Assembly (NCBI RefSeq): GCF_011193355.1
Contig: NZ_CP049780.1
Span: 3,857,085-3,921,084 of the forward strand
Reading direction: 5' to 3'
DNA length: 64,000 nt
DNA from: Streptomyces sp. JB150
GTDB lineage: Bacteria; Actinomycetota; Actinomycetes; Streptomycetales; Streptomycetaceae
This document shows, in pieces, positions 25,312-34,313 of the stretch (position 1 is the stretch's first letter; every line of letters starts with the position of its first letter). A program made the position numbers and the translations under genes. The notes under the pieces were generated by a model. That model was not told the origin of the DNA. It saw only the letters and a program-made list of their open reading frames with translations, and searched no databases.

Positions 25312-27261
25312 TTAGTGCGGCGAGGCGATCGCTCGGGCCGCCGCGACCTCCTGGCGCAGGGGTTCCAGGACGCTGCCCGGCGGGCCGGTGAGGTCGGTGC
25401 GGACGGCCACCAGGGTGTCCGCCCGGCGGACGCCCTCGGCCAGTTCCCGCAGTTGCAGGATCACCTGGGACACCTCCGCCGACGACGGCGGCGCCGCGCC
25501 CTGCTTCACGCGGACCCTCGCCGCCGTCGTCGCGTCGACGATCCGTTCCACCGCCACCACCAACGGCCACCACGCCGCCGCGCGGCGGCCCGTGGGCGGC
25601 GGTTCGGTCAGGGCGCGCTGGAACTCGGTGCGGATCGCGGACAGGTCGCGGTACAGGCGGCGGCGCATCCGGGCGCGGGCCGCGGGGTCCGTGCCGCTCG
25701 CGCCGCTCCCGAAGGCGCACTCCACATAGCGGGCCGTGTCGGCGACCGCGTCCGCGAGGCGGTCGCCGACCCGTGTGTGCCAGCTCTCCGGCCACAGCAG
25801 ATAGCCCGCGACGAGGGCGATCGCGCAGCCGATGAGGGAGTCCACGAGCCGGGGCAGCAGCAGGGCGGTGCCCTCACGGTTGAGGATGTCGGACAGGAGC
25901 AGGATCACCGGGGTGATCGCGGCCGTCTGATGGCCGTAACCCCGCGGGGTGAGGGCGGGGATCAGCGGGGCGAGCAGGAGCAGCACCGCCACGTCCCACC
26001 AGCCGCGCGGCACCTGGGAGAGCACCGCCGCCGCGACGACCAGGCCCGCGACCGTGCCGAGGGCGCGCAGCAGGGCGCGGGAGAAGACCGAGCCGAAGTC
26101 GGGCTTGAGGACGAACGTGATGGTCAGGGCCACCCAGTAGGAGCGGGGCACCGTGACGGTCGACACCAGGACCTGGGCGAGGCCGATGCACAGGGCGAGG
26201 CGCAGGCCGTAGCGCCAGGAGGCGGCGGACAGCAGCACGTTGCGGGCCGCCAGGGCGGCGCGGGTGCGCAGCGCGCCCGGGTGGCCGAGCCGGTCGAGGA
26301 TGCCGGTGGGGTCGACGTCGGGGGCGGTGACGACGTCGGCGGCGTGCCGCAGCGCCTGGTCCACGGCGCGGCCGGTCTCCGTCAGCGGCAGCGGCAGGCG
26401 CAGCCCCATGGGGCCGGTATAGCCGGTGTCGACGGCTTCGGCGAGGTGCCGGACGGCCTGCGGGACCCCGGGCGGCAGCGGCCGGCCCGCGAGGTGGGCG
26501 GCGGGCGCGGCCTCGATGACCGGGATGACCGCGTTGAGCTGGGCGAGCAGCCGGGTGAGGTCGCGGCTGCGGCTGTGGTAGCGGGAGCGGCGGGCGAGGA
26601 CGACGTCGTACGACTGGTTGAGCGCCTGGGTGGCGGCGTGCCGGGCGGTGTCGTACGTCTCGGTGTCCGCGCCGCACGCGGCGAGCAGGTCGGCGACGGC
26701 CCGGTAGGCGGCGGCGACGGCGCTGCGTTCGGGCACGCCGGAGCGCAGCGGCCAGGACAGCAGGGCGAGGACCAGGACGAGCAGTCCGCCGCCGGTCATC
26801 AGCAGCGGCGCCAGCCACCACTGGCCGGGCATCGGCAGGCCGGCGCCGACCACCGCGTTCAGCAGCAGGAGCAGGCCGGACACGGAGGAGACCGCGCCGA
26901 TCGTGGAGATCATCCCGGAGACCAGGGCGATGGCGGTGAGCACGGCCACCGCCGTCCAGCCCTGGCCGTACGCGAGGGAGCCGAGGGTGACGCCGACCGC
27001 GCCGAGCAGCTGCGGGACGGCGATGTTCAGGATGCGCAGGCGGTAGGCGTCGGCGGTGTCGCCGATGACGCCCGACAGGGCGCCCATCGCGGCGAGGGCG
27101 CCGTACTCGGGGCGGCCCGCCGCGAGCCCGACGGCCGGCGGCAGCGCCATCGCCACGGCGGCGCGGACGACGGCCGCCCGGTTGACGGGTGCCCGCTGGG
27201 GGCGGAGGTTCCGGACCAGCCAGTCGGGGGGCGTGAGGCCGATTGGGAACTCTCGGGACAT
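25312..27261 (-). CDS. FUSC-family inner-membrane transporter
   Basis: A 649-residue membrane protein with two blocks of about six transmembrane helices (about 25-170 and 345-480) separated by a long cytoplasmic helical region and followed by a C-terminal soluble helical domain. The second block has the FUSC-type pattern YWVALTITFVLKPDFGSVFSRALLR. This superfamily includes fusaric-acid and aromatic-acid efflux proteins; the substrate is not identifiable. ATG 27261. It stands alone, convergent with the PhoX gene. Confidence 0.88.
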   Translation of the reverse strand: MSREFPIGLTPPDWLVRNLRPQRAPVNRAAVVRAAVAMALPPAVGLAAGRPEYGALAAMGALSGVIGDTADAYRLRILNIAVPQLLGAVGVTLGSLAYGQGWTAVAVLTAIALVSGMISTIGAVSSVSGLLLLLNAVVGAGLPMPGQWWLAPLLMTGGGLLVLVLALLSWPLRSGVPERSAVAAAYRAVADLLAACGADTETYDTARHAATQALNQSYDVVLARRSRYHSRSRDLTRLLAQLNAVIPVIEAAPAAHLAGRPLPPGVPQAVRHLAEAVDTGYTGPMGLRLPLPLTETGRAVDQALRHAADVVTAPDVDPTGILDRLGHPGALRTRAALAARNVLLSAASWRYGLRLALCIGLAQVLVSTVTVPRSYWVALTITFVLKPDFGSVFSRALLRALGTVAGLVVAAAVLSQVPRGWWDVAVLLLLAPLIPALTPRGYGHQTAAITPVILLLSDILNREGTALLLPRLVDSLIGCAIALVAGYLLWPESWHTRVGDRLADAVADTARYVECAFGSGASGTDPAARARMRRRLYRDLSAIRTEFQRALTEPPPTGRRAAAWWPLVVAVERIVDATTAARVRVKQGAAPPSSAEVSQVILQLRELAEGVRRADTLVAVRTDLTGPPGSVLEPLRQEVAAARAIASPH

Positions 27262-27352
27262 GCGCCCATTATGGGCGTCTTGCCCGCAGCCCCGGCCGGC
27301 ACGCCGGAGGCCGACGGCGCTCCGGGCGGGCCCCCGTCCGCCCGGGGGTGTC

Positions 27353-27709
27353 TCAGCCGGCCTCCCGGTGGAACTCCCGCACGACCTCGATACGGCCCAC
27401 GATGTGCGCGTTGAACTCCTCCAGCTCCTCGGCCGGCACCCAGAGTTCGAGGATGGTCTCGCCGCCCGCCCGACGGACGGGGTAGCGCTCCAGGAACGCC
27501 GAGTCGACCTCGAAGCGGGTGACGTATCCGGAGCCCGAGGCGGGGACGTTCCAGTCGCGGGCGATGCGCACCGCGTAGTCCTCGTTCAGGACGGGGTAGA
27601 AGATCGGCTGCTCGGGCAGGCGTGGCGGCCAGGCCGTCCAGCCGGAGGCCTCGACCAGGGCCAGTTCCTCGGGGCCGGTGGGACGCCACAGGGTCGTCGT
27701 CTCGCGCAT
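27353..27709 (-). CDS. conserved actinobacterial protein (often labelled ADP-ribosylation/crystallin J1)
   Basis: A 118-residue soluble protein beginning MRETTTLWRPTGPEELALVE, with PPRLPEQPIFYPVLNEDYA and IARDWNV segments and a C-terminal LWVPAEELEEFN. It is a compact single-domain protein commonly found in actinobacteria; the customary label ADP-ribosylation/crystallin J1 is historic and does not show a function. No catalytic motif recognised. It lies between the FUSC gene and the alpha/beta hydrolase gene, 44 bases after the latter in the same direction, so it may be cotranscribed with it. Confidence 0.72.
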   Translation of the reverse strand: MRETTTLWRPTGPEELALVEASGWTAWPPRLPEQPIFYPVLNEDYAVRIARDWNVPASGSGYVTRFEVDSAFLERYPVRRAGGETILELWVPAEELEEFNAHIVGRIEVVREFHREAG

Positions 27710-27753
27710 GGACGGTGACGCTAGCCGGGCGGACCCGTCGCTCACCAGCGGTT

Positions 27754-28530
27754 TCAGGCGTCGATACGGGCCAGGAAGGCGGCCAGTGCCGCGTTGAACT
27801 CCCGCGGGCGCTCCAGGTTCGGCAGGTGGGCGGCGCCCTTGACGACGTGCAGGGCGGAGTCGGGCAGGAGGGCGTGCAGGGACTCGGCGACGGGCACCGG
27901 GGTGAACTCGTCGTCCTCGCCGACGACGACCAGGGCCGGGACCGTGACGCGGGCGAGCACGGGGCGGTAGTCGGGGCGTTCGGCGCGCCCGCGCAGGGCC
28001 GCGGCGGCGCCCTCGGGCGGGGCGGCCGTCATCATGCGGTGGACGTGGGCCTGCACCGCCGGGTCGGCGTAGGGGGCGACCATCTTGTGCAGGACCTCGT
28101 CCGCGTAGCCGCGCATCCCCTCGCGCAGCAGCCGGTCGGCCATGTCGTTGCGGACGCGCCTGCCCTCGTCGGTCTCGGGTTCGGCGAAGGTGTCGGCGAG
28201 GACCAGGCCGCGGACGCGGTCGCCGAGGCGGTCGTGGCACTCCATGACGATCTGGCCGCCCATGGACAGGCCGGCGAGGACGACCGACTCCACCTCCAGG
28301 CGGTCCAGCAGGGCTTCGAGGTCGGCGGCGAAGGCGGACAGCGGGGTGATGCCGGGCACCACCGGGGAGGCGCCGTAGCCGCGCAGGTCGGGTGCGACGA
28401 CCCGGCGCTCCGCGGCGAACGCCTCGATCTGCGGGGTCCACATGGTGCGGTCGAAGGGGTGGCCGTGGACGAGGAGCAGGGGCACGCCGCTTCCGGCGCC
28501 TCTGTCCTCGTAGGCGAGGGAGACGGTCAT
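27754..28530 (-). CDS. alpha/beta hydrolase
   Basis: A 258-residue alpha/beta-hydrolase-fold enzyme. The oxyanion loop HGHPFDRTMW (about 22-31), the nucleophile elbow GLSMGG with Ser (about 93-98), the acid in VVVGEDDEFTPV and the catalytic His in GAAHLPNLE near the end are all visible. It resembles 3-oxoadipate enol-lactone hydrolase and haloperoxidase-type members; the substrate is unknown. The start is at 28530 (MTVSLAYED). It is divergent from a MocR-type regulator, and the direct-repeat operator between them suggests the hydrolase gene is its target. Confidence 0.88.
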   Translation of the reverse strand: MTVSLAYEDRGAGSGVPLLLVHGHPFDRTMWTPQIEAFAAERRVVAPDLRGYGASPVVPGITPLSAFAADLEALLDRLEVESVVLAGLSMGGQIVMECHDRLGDRVRGLVLADTFAEPETDEGRRVRNDMADRLLREGMRGYADEVLHKMVAPYADPAVQAHVHRMMTAAPPEGAAAALRGRAERPDYRPVLARVTVPALVVVGEDDEFTPVPVAESLHALLPDSALHVVKGAAHLPNLERPREFNAALAAFLARIDA

Positions 28531-28555
28531 GGCTCGACCGTACGGCCGCCCAACT

Positions 28556-28590
28556 CCTCGGTGCAATAACATCTTTGCCCTCGGTGCAAT
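28556..28590. promoter_or_regulatory. MocR operator: 12-base direct repeat CCTCGGTGCAAT
   Basis: CCTCGGTGCAAT is present exactly at 28556-28567 and 28579-28590 (23-base period) in the 77-base gap between the divergent hydrolase and MocR genes. MocR/PdxR regulators bind direct repeats in such divergent promoters. The AT-rich ATAACAT between the copies could be a -10 element. Confidence 0.7.
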
Positions 28591-28607
28591 CCCAACGAGG
28601 GGCCCCC

Positions 28608-29939
28608 GTGGACGATTACCTCCGGCTCGCCGACCGCATCGCCGCCGACATCGCCTCCGGGCGGCTGCGCCCCGGACAGCGCCTCCTCCCGCAGCGGACC
28701 TTCGCCCGTCGCCTCGGCATCGCCGCGTCCACCGCGGGCCGGGTCTACGGCGAACTCGTCCGGCGCGGCCTGGTCGTCGGCGAGGTCGGGCGGGGCACCT
28801 TCGTGCGGGCCGCCCCGCCCGCGAGCGGCGCCGGCCGCGCCCTCACCGAGCCGGCGGAGAGCGCGCACCCACCGGTCGACCTGCAGCTGAACTACCCCGC
28901 AGCGGCCGGCCAGGCCGCGCTCCTCGTGCCCGCCCTCGCCCCGCTCCTCGACCCCGCGGCGCTCGCCGGGGCGCTGCGCCCGGCCCCCGCCACCGGCACC
29001 GCCGCGGCCCGCGCGGCGGCCGCCGGGCTGCTCGCCGAGCCCGGCTGGCGGCCCGCGCCCGAGCGGCTGCTGTTCACCGGCAACGCCCGCCAGGCCATCG
29101 CCGCCGCCCTGGCCTCGCTGGTCCGCCCCGGCGGCCGGGTCGGCGTCGAGCCGCTGACCTATCCGCTGGTCAAGGAGATCGCGGCGCGGCTCGCCCTCAC
29201 CCTCGTCCCGCTCGCCACCGACGACGAGGGAGTGCTCCCCGAGTCCGTCGCCGCCGCCCACCGCACGGCGCCGCTCTCCGCGCTCTACCTCCAGCCCACC
29301 CTGCACAACCCGACCTCGTTCACCACCCCCGAGCCGCGCCGCCGCGCCCTGGCCCGGACCGTCACCGGACTCGGCCTGCCGGTCGTCGAGGACCGCATCT
29401 GGTCCTTCCTGCGGCCCGGACCCCCGTTCGCCGCGCTCGCCCCCGGCCTCACCCATGTCGTCGACGGCCTGTCCAAGCGGGTCGCGCCGGGCCTGACCGC
29501 GGGCTTCCTCGTCGTACCGCAGGAGCGGGTGCCCGCCGTGGCCGCCGCGATCCGCTCCGGCGGCTGGAGCGCGGGCCGGTTCGCCCTGGAGGCGGCCGTG
29601 CGCTGGATCGAGGACGGCACCGTGACCCGGCTGGTCGCCGCCAAACGCGCGGACGCCGCCCGCCGCCAGCGCCTGCTCGCCGCCCGGCTGCGCGGCTTCA
29701 CCGTCCGCTCCGACCCGCACGCCTACTACGCCTGGTGGGAACTCCCGCCGCCCTGGCGGGCCGACACCTTCACCGCCGCCGCGGCGGCGCGCGGTGTCGC
29801 GGTGACGCCGGGACCGTCGTTCGCCGTGGACGCGGCGCGTACGCCCGACGCGGTACGGCTGGGGCTGGCCTCGGCGACGGAGACGGAACTGGACCGGGCA
29901 CTGGACGTGCTGGCGGAGGTGGTACGCGGCAGCGGGTGA
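28608..29939 (+). CDS. MocR-family regulator (GntR HTH + aminotransferase domain)
   Basis: A 443-residue fusion regulator. Residues about 1-72 are a GntR-type winged helix (GRLRPGQRLLPQRTFARRLG, then VGRGTF). Residues about 85-443 are a fold-type I aminotransferase domain with the PLP-lysine region DGLSKRVAPGL (Lys near 290) and an upstream YLQPTLHNPTSF segment. PLP or an amino-acid adduct is the likely effector. The GTG start at 28608 has GAGGGG upstream; longer upstream frames are rejected because they run through the operator. It probably controls itself and the divergent hydrolase. Confidence 0.9.
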   Translation: MDDYLRLADRIAADIASGRLRPGQRLLPQRTFARRLGIAASTAGRVYGELVRRGLVVGEVGRGTFVRAAPPASGAGRALTEPAESAHPPVDLQLNYPAAAGQAALLVPALAPLLDPAALAGALRPAPATGTAAARAAAAGLLAEPGWRPAPERLLFTGNARQAIAAALASLVRPGGRVGVEPLTYPLVKEIAARLALTLVPLATDDEGVLPESVAAAHRTAPLSALYLQPTLHNPTSFTTPEPRRRALARTVTGLGLPVVEDRIWSFLRPGPPFAALAPGLTHVVDGLSKRVAPGLTAGFLVVPQERVPAVAAAIRSGGWSAGRFALEAAVRWIEDGTVTRLVAAKRADAARRQRLLAARLRGFTVRSDPHAYYAWWELPPPWRADTFTAAAAARGVAVTPGPSFAVDAARTPDAVRLGLASATETELDRALDVLAEVVRGSG

Positions 29940-29958
29940 GGGACCGGGGGAGGGGGAT

Positions 29959-30067
29959 GGTCAGGTCTGGGCCTTGGTGGGCCGGGGGTTCGGGCGTCCG
30001 CGGTCGGTCGGTGTGGGGTGGAGGGCAGGCCGGTGAGGGTCAGGTCTGGGTCTCGGTGGGCCGGGGG
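29959..30067. repeat. duplicated 3' end of the downstream membrane-protein gene
   Basis: A 30-base sequence beginning GGTCAGGTCTGGG is present at 29959-29988 and 30038-30067 with about three differences. On the minus strand the inner copy encodes the last residues PRPTETQT and stop of the gene at 30040. The outer copy would encode PRPTKAQT and a stop, so it is a relic of a duplicated gene end. Confidence 0.6.
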
Positions 30068-30981
30068 GCCGGGGGCGTGAGGGGGTTGCGGTGGGGGCGG
30101 GTGGTCAGCCAGGTGGTCGCGGCGACGGTCAGGCCGAGGGCGAGGAGCAGCCAGGAGGCTGTGCGGAGGGTGGCGGTGAGCGCGTCGTAGACGGCGCCCG
30201 CGGCCGGGCGGTGCGGGGTGGCGGGCAGGCCCGCGAGGGTCAGGCGGCGGCCCACGGCGACGGCGAGGCCGAGGAGCGCGCCGCCGAGCGCGGTACCGAG
30301 CGCGGTCGCGGTGACCGCGCGGCGGCGGCAGCCGGCCAGCGTGATCCCGGCGACCGCGAGCAGGAACGCCGCCAACGGCAGCCAGAACGCGGCGACTTCC
30401 AGCACGTCGTACCCCTCGCGCAGCCGGTCCGCCTCCGCCGCGGGCAGCACCGCCACCTCGGTGTGCGGGACCGGGATGCGGTCCGCCAACGGCACGCGGT
30501 CGTCGAGCAGCTCCCGTCTCACCTCGGCGGCCACCGGGGCGATGTCGACGGTGATCGGCCGGCCCGAGTCGCCCTCCCGCACGGCGTGCAGGACGGCGGT
30601 GTGGGTGACGCGGTTCGCCGCGTCCCAGCCCGCGCGGAAGGCGTCGGTCATGGTGAACGAGCGCGCCGCGTCCCGCACGAACGGGCCCAGCGGGCCCCGC
30701 AGCGGCGGCCCCAGCTCGTCCGCCAGCTCCTCCCGCACGGTGTCCGCGACGACGTCCCGTACGGCCGGATCGGCGGCCAGCGGCGCCATCGTGCGCACGT
30801 ACCGCCCGGTGTCCGTGAGTCCGTACGCCGCCCAGCCCGCCAGCGCGCCGAACGGCAGCAGCAGGCAGGCCAGGGCGATCAGCGCCGCCGACAGCCCGTC
30901 ACGGGCCCACGACGGGCGGCCGGACGGGCGGCGGAGGAGCCGAGGACGGGGCGTCGTACGGGGGGACACGCTCCCAGGCAA
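30040..30981 (-). CDS. actinobacterial membrane protein of unknown function
   Basis: A 313-residue protein with one transmembrane helix near residues 30-52, a large extracytoplasmic region (about 55-195) with many charged residues and few cysteines, and three further helices in the C-terminal third (about 198-218, 225-245 and 275-295). This topology is shared by a frequent but uncharacterised Streptomyces membrane family. No catalytic motif seen. A small Pro/Arg-rich tail closes the protein, and its 3' end is duplicated just downstream. Confidence 0.65.
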   Translation of the reverse strand: MPGSVSPRTTPRPRLLRRPSGRPSWARDGLSAALIALACLLLPFGALAGWAAYGLTDTGRYVRTMAPLAADPAVRDVVADTVREELADELGPPLRGPLGPFVRDAARSFTMTDAFRAGWDAANRVTHTAVLHAVREGDSGRPITVDIAPVAAEVRRELLDDRVPLADRIPVPHTEVAVLPAAEADRLREGYDVLEVAAFWLPLAAFLLAVAGITLAGCRRRAVTATALGTALGGALLGLAVAVGRRLTLAGLPATPHRPAAGAVYDALTATLRTASWLLLALGLTVAATTWLTTRPHRNPLTPPAPRPTETQT

Positions 30982-31201
30982 CGGCGTGCGCGCGGCCGGC
31001 GCGACAACTGGGCCGCCGTACGGGTGGATCCGGGTCGGCAGACCTCCGCACCCGCCCCGAGCTGCGCTTTCCGCTCTCCGGTGGAGGGTTCACCCGGACG
31101 GGGGTTACCCGGTGGTTCGGGGAGAAGAGAGCCGATCATGCAGACCGGCGGGCACCGGGAGCTTCAGCCTCTCCCCGGCCCCAGGAGGAGACAGACGCGC
31201 G

Positions 31202-31720
31202 TCAGCCGGACCGGTGCTCCGGCCGGCGCTCGGCCCCGCTCCCGGCGGTACGGTCCTCGGCGGCCCCGCTCCCGGCGGTGCGGCCCTCCGCGTCCTCGTG
31301 GGTGTAGTACCGGTAGAACAGCATCGCGAACACACCCGCCGCGACCGGCAGCGACCGGGCGACCGCGCCCAGCACGGTACCGCTCGGGCTGTTCACGTAC
31401 AGGAAGCCGACCGCGCTGCCCACGAACGCCGCCCACAGCCCCGCGTGCAGCTCCCGCGTCACCCGCCGCCCCAGTGCGCGCACGGCGAGGTACAGCACGA
31501 CGAACGCCAGCGCCGTGACGAAGCCGAACAGCAGGTTCCAGCCGGTGACGGGGCCGCCCACGCGCCGCATGGCGGCCGCCCAGTAGCCGTACACGAGCCC
31601 GGCGACGACGGGCCACGCCCAGCTCGCCATCCGGTGCGCGCGCGCCGAGAAGAAGTCGGGTGTGCGGGTGTCGCGGGTGCCGCCGCGGTTCCTGCGGGAC
31701 ACCGGTGCCGCGTGAGCCAT
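31202..31720 (-). CDS. small polytopic membrane protein
   Basis: A 172-residue protein with about four transmembrane helices (residues about 30-50, 62-82, 94-110 and 118-138), a basic N terminus and a Gly/Ala/Glu-rich C-terminal tail containing the repeated segment RTAGSGA. The ATG at 31720 has GAGAGGAG at good spacing. No family recognised. It is divergent from the SpoIIE-type phosphatase gene across about 150 bases. Confidence 0.6.
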   Translation of the reverse strand: MAHAAPVSRRNRGGTRDTRTPDFFSARAHRMASWAWPVVAGLVYGYWAAAMRRVGGPVTGWNLLFGFVTALAFVVLYLAVRALGRRVTRELHAGLWAAFVGSAVGFLYVNSPSGTVLGAVARSLPVAAGVFAMLFYRYYTHEDAEGRTAGSGAAEDRTAGSGAERRPEHRSG

Positions 31721-31868
31721 GGGAGAACTCCTCTCTCCTCACCCCCGCCTTCCAGGGCACACCGGGCCGCGATCCCCGGCAACTCGGCAGGTCACGCACC
31801 GTGCCCGGGGCGCCGGGCGGTACCCGGACCGGATGCGGGCCGCCCGGCCGCGTGTTTCGCTGGGGGCC

Positions 31869-33086
31869 ATGGAGTCCGTGAGCGCGCGCGCCGGCCGACG
31901 CGGCGGCCGGCGCCCGCGCGAGCGGTACCCCCGTGCCCCGTGGCCCACCGCCCCCCACCGGCAGCAGCTGCTGCGGGTGCGCGGGCGCAGCGTCGCCTGG
32001 GTGCCGCCGCTGCTGCTGCTGGTGGCCATCGCGCTGACGGACGTGAACACCGGCGAGGACTTCCGGATCGTCTCGTGGATCGTGCTGGTGCCCGGTATCG
32101 CCGCCACGATCTGCGGGGTGTGGGGGACGGCCGGGTACGCGGTGCTGTCCGTCGTCACCTACGCCCTGGTGGACAGCCTGTGGCCGGACGCGTACCGGGC
32201 CGGGCTGCCCGACTTCATCCTGGTCGCCCTCGGCGGCATCCTCGCCACCCTGGCCTGCGCGGTGCGGATCCGCGGCCAGGAGCGGATGCTGCGCATGCGG
32301 TACATCGCCGACACCATCCGCCGTACCGTGCTGCGCCCGCTGCCCGCGGTGTGGGGCGGCCTGGAGCACGCGGAGGTCTATCTGCCCGCCGACGTGGAGG
32401 CCCGCGTCGGCGGCGACTTCTACGACATCCAGCCCGGCCCGCACGGCACCCGCGTCCTCGTCGGCGACGTGCAGGGCAAGGGCCTCGGCGCGGTGGAGAT
32501 GGCGGCGGCGCTGCTCGGCACGTTCCGGGAGGCCGGCTACCACGAGCGGGACCTCGGGACGGTCGCCGAACGCCTGGAGACCCGGGTGCGCCGGCACCGC
32601 GGCCACCTCTCCGACCTGGGCCGGGGCGGCGAGGACAGCGACCGGTTCGCCACCGCCGTCCTGCTCGACTTCCCCGCGGACGCGCCCGACGCCGTCGACG
32701 TGGTCAACTTCGGCCACGAGCCGCCCCTGGTCGCGGGCCCCGCCGGGGTCCGTGCCCTGCCGCCCGGCGACCGGCTCCCCCTCGGCCTCGGCGACCTCGT
32801 CCGGGACGCCTCCCCGCCCGTCGTGCGCCGCTGTGTGCTCGCGCCCGGCGAGACCCTGCTGGTCACCACCGACGGGGTGACCGAGGCACGGGACGGCGGC
32901 GGGACGTACTACCCGCTGACGGACGCGGTGAGCCACGCGCTCGCCGCCGACCCGTGCACGGCCCGGCCGCCCCGGCTGGTGGCGCTGGTCCGGGACGGGG
33001 TGCTGCGGCACAGCGCCGGCCGCCTCGACGACGACACCACCGTCTTCGCGGTCCGCCGGATCATCGGCACCGGCCTGCCCGCCTGA
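31869..33086 (+). CDS. membrane-bound SpoIIE-type phosphatase
   Basis: A 405-residue protein. Residues about 40-135 hold four transmembrane helices (VPPLLLLVAIALT onward). The C-terminal 240 residues are a PPM/SpoIIE Ser/Thr phosphatase with VEARVGGDFYDI and VLVGDVQGKGLGAVE metal-binding motifs, NFGHEPPLV, LVTTDGVTEARD and DDDTTVFAVR. Membrane-anchored phosphatases of this build act on anti-anti-sigma proteins and are numerous in Streptomyces. ATG 31869 follows a G-run rather than a clear Shine-Dalgarno. No partner kinase gene is adjacent. Confidence 0.88.
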   Translation: MESVSARAGRRGGRRPRERYPRAPWPTAPHRQQLLRVRGRSVAWVPPLLLLVAIALTDVNTGEDFRIVSWIVLVPGIAATICGVWGTAGYAVLSVVTYALVDSLWPDAYRAGLPDFILVALGGILATLACAVRIRGQERMLRMRYIADTIRRTVLRPLPAVWGGLEHAEVYLPADVEARVGGDFYDIQPGPHGTRVLVGDVQGKGLGAVEMAAALLGTFREAGYHERDLGTVAERLETRVRRHRGHLSDLGRGGEDSDRFATAVLLDFPADAPDAVDVVNFGHEPPLVAGPAGVRALPPGDRLPLGLGDLVRDASPPVVRRCVLAPGETLLVTTDGVTEARDGGGTYYPLTDAVSHALAADPCTARPPRLVALVRDGVLRHSAGRLDDDTTVFAVRRIIGTGLPA

Positions 33087-33212
33087 CCCGCGCGCCCCCG
33101 GCCACCGGTTACGGTGCTCTGCGTACGTGACCGATCACGTACGGATCGGCGGCGTACGGACCGCCGGCGACCTGGGACGCGTCGGCGTACTGACCGACAG
33201 GGGGAGGGACCG

Positions 33213-34280
33213 ATGCCCGGAACCGTGCTGCTGCTCGCCGCCTCGCCCGTGGGCAGAGGCCGGCTGGTGGACGCCGCGGCCGTGCTCCCGGTGCTCGCGG
33301 CCGTCGACCCCGCCGTACTGGCCGGCACCGACACCGCGAACGTCGTGGAACTCGCCGACCCCCTGGAACCCCAGGCCGTCCTCACCCGCCTGCGGGCCGC
33401 CGCCTCCGCCCCCGGCCCGCTCACCGTCTACGTCACCGGGCAGCTCCAGCTCGACCGCCGCCAGCGCCTGCCCCACCTGGCCCTCGCCCGCACCACCCCG
33501 GCGACCGTGCGCTACACCGCCTTCCCCTGGCACTGGTTCCGCGAGGAGCTGCGGCTGCGCGCGCCCGGCACCACCACCCTCTTCCTCGACCTGCACGCCG
33601 ACCCCGACACCTGGGACCTGCTGCGCACCACCCCGCTCGACACCGGCCGCACCGTCGCGGTCTACGGCCGGGTCGCCCCGCCCCCGGGCCGCCGCTCCAC
33701 GCCCGCCGCGCCCGCCTACATGAAGGCCCTGGCGACCCTGCTGCGCAGCGGCCGCAGACCCCCGCTCGGGCAGCTGCACGAACTGGCCCTGGCCCGCACC
33801 GAGGACGCGTCCGCCGGTCTCGTCCTGGCCGCGGCGCCCCCGCCCGCCGCGCACGACCCGCACGCCGCCATCACCGCCGCCGTGCAGGCGGGCCGCCACA
33901 GCCACGCCGACCACCTGGCCGCGCAGTGGGAACAGGCCGCCGTACGCGCCCACGGGCCGGGCTCCGAGGAGGCCCTGCACTGGGCGGAGGTCCGCGCCGA
34001 CCTCGCGATGTTCGCCGGGGACCCGGCACGCAGCTGCCGCACCTGGCTGACGGTCGCCGCCGCCCGGCTGGCCGCCGGGCAGCCCGCGGACGCGCCCGCC
34101 GTCGAGGCGGCCGTCGACCGCGCCCACCACCAGTGGAGCGAGATCACCGAACCCGCCCGCGCCCGCGAACTGGGCTCCGCCCTCGCCGACCTGCGCGCCC
34201 GTGTCCCCGGCCGCCGCGCGGGCGCCCTGGAACACGTCCGCCGCCAGCTGCGCCGCCTGGAACTCCAGACCCAGGGCTGA
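33213..34280 (+). CDS. conserved Streptomyces protein, probable caspase-like N-terminal fold
   Basis: A 355-residue soluble protein starting MPGTVLLLAASPVGRG after GGGGAGG at ideal spacing. The first 160 residues have alternating strands and helices ending in LFLDLHADPDTWDLL, which recalls caspase-like or Rossmann-type folds, but the catalytic His-Cys pair is not clear. The C-terminal 150 residues are helical and Ala-rich (TPR-like). Probably paired functionally with the convergent XRE-TPR regulator or the upstream phosphatase, but that is only from position. Confidence 0.55.
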   Translation: MPGTVLLLAASPVGRGRLVDAAAVLPVLAAVDPAVLAGTDTANVVELADPLEPQAVLTRLRAAASAPGPLTVYVTGQLQLDRRQRLPHLALARTTPATVRYTAFPWHWFREELRLRAPGTTTLFLDLHADPDTWDLLRTTPLDTGRTVAVYGRVAPPPGRRSTPAAPAYMKALATLLRSGRRPPLGQLHELALARTEDASAGLVLAAAPPPAAHDPHAAITAAVQAGRHSHADHLAAQWEQAAVRAHGPGSEEALHWAEVRADLAMFAGDPARSCRTWLTVAAARLAAGQPADAPAVEAAVDRAHHQWSEITEPARARELGSALADLRARVPGRRAGALEHVRRQLRRLELQTQG

Positions 34281-34313
34281 GCGGGGCGCCGCCCGCCGAC
34301 GCGGGTGGCGCGG

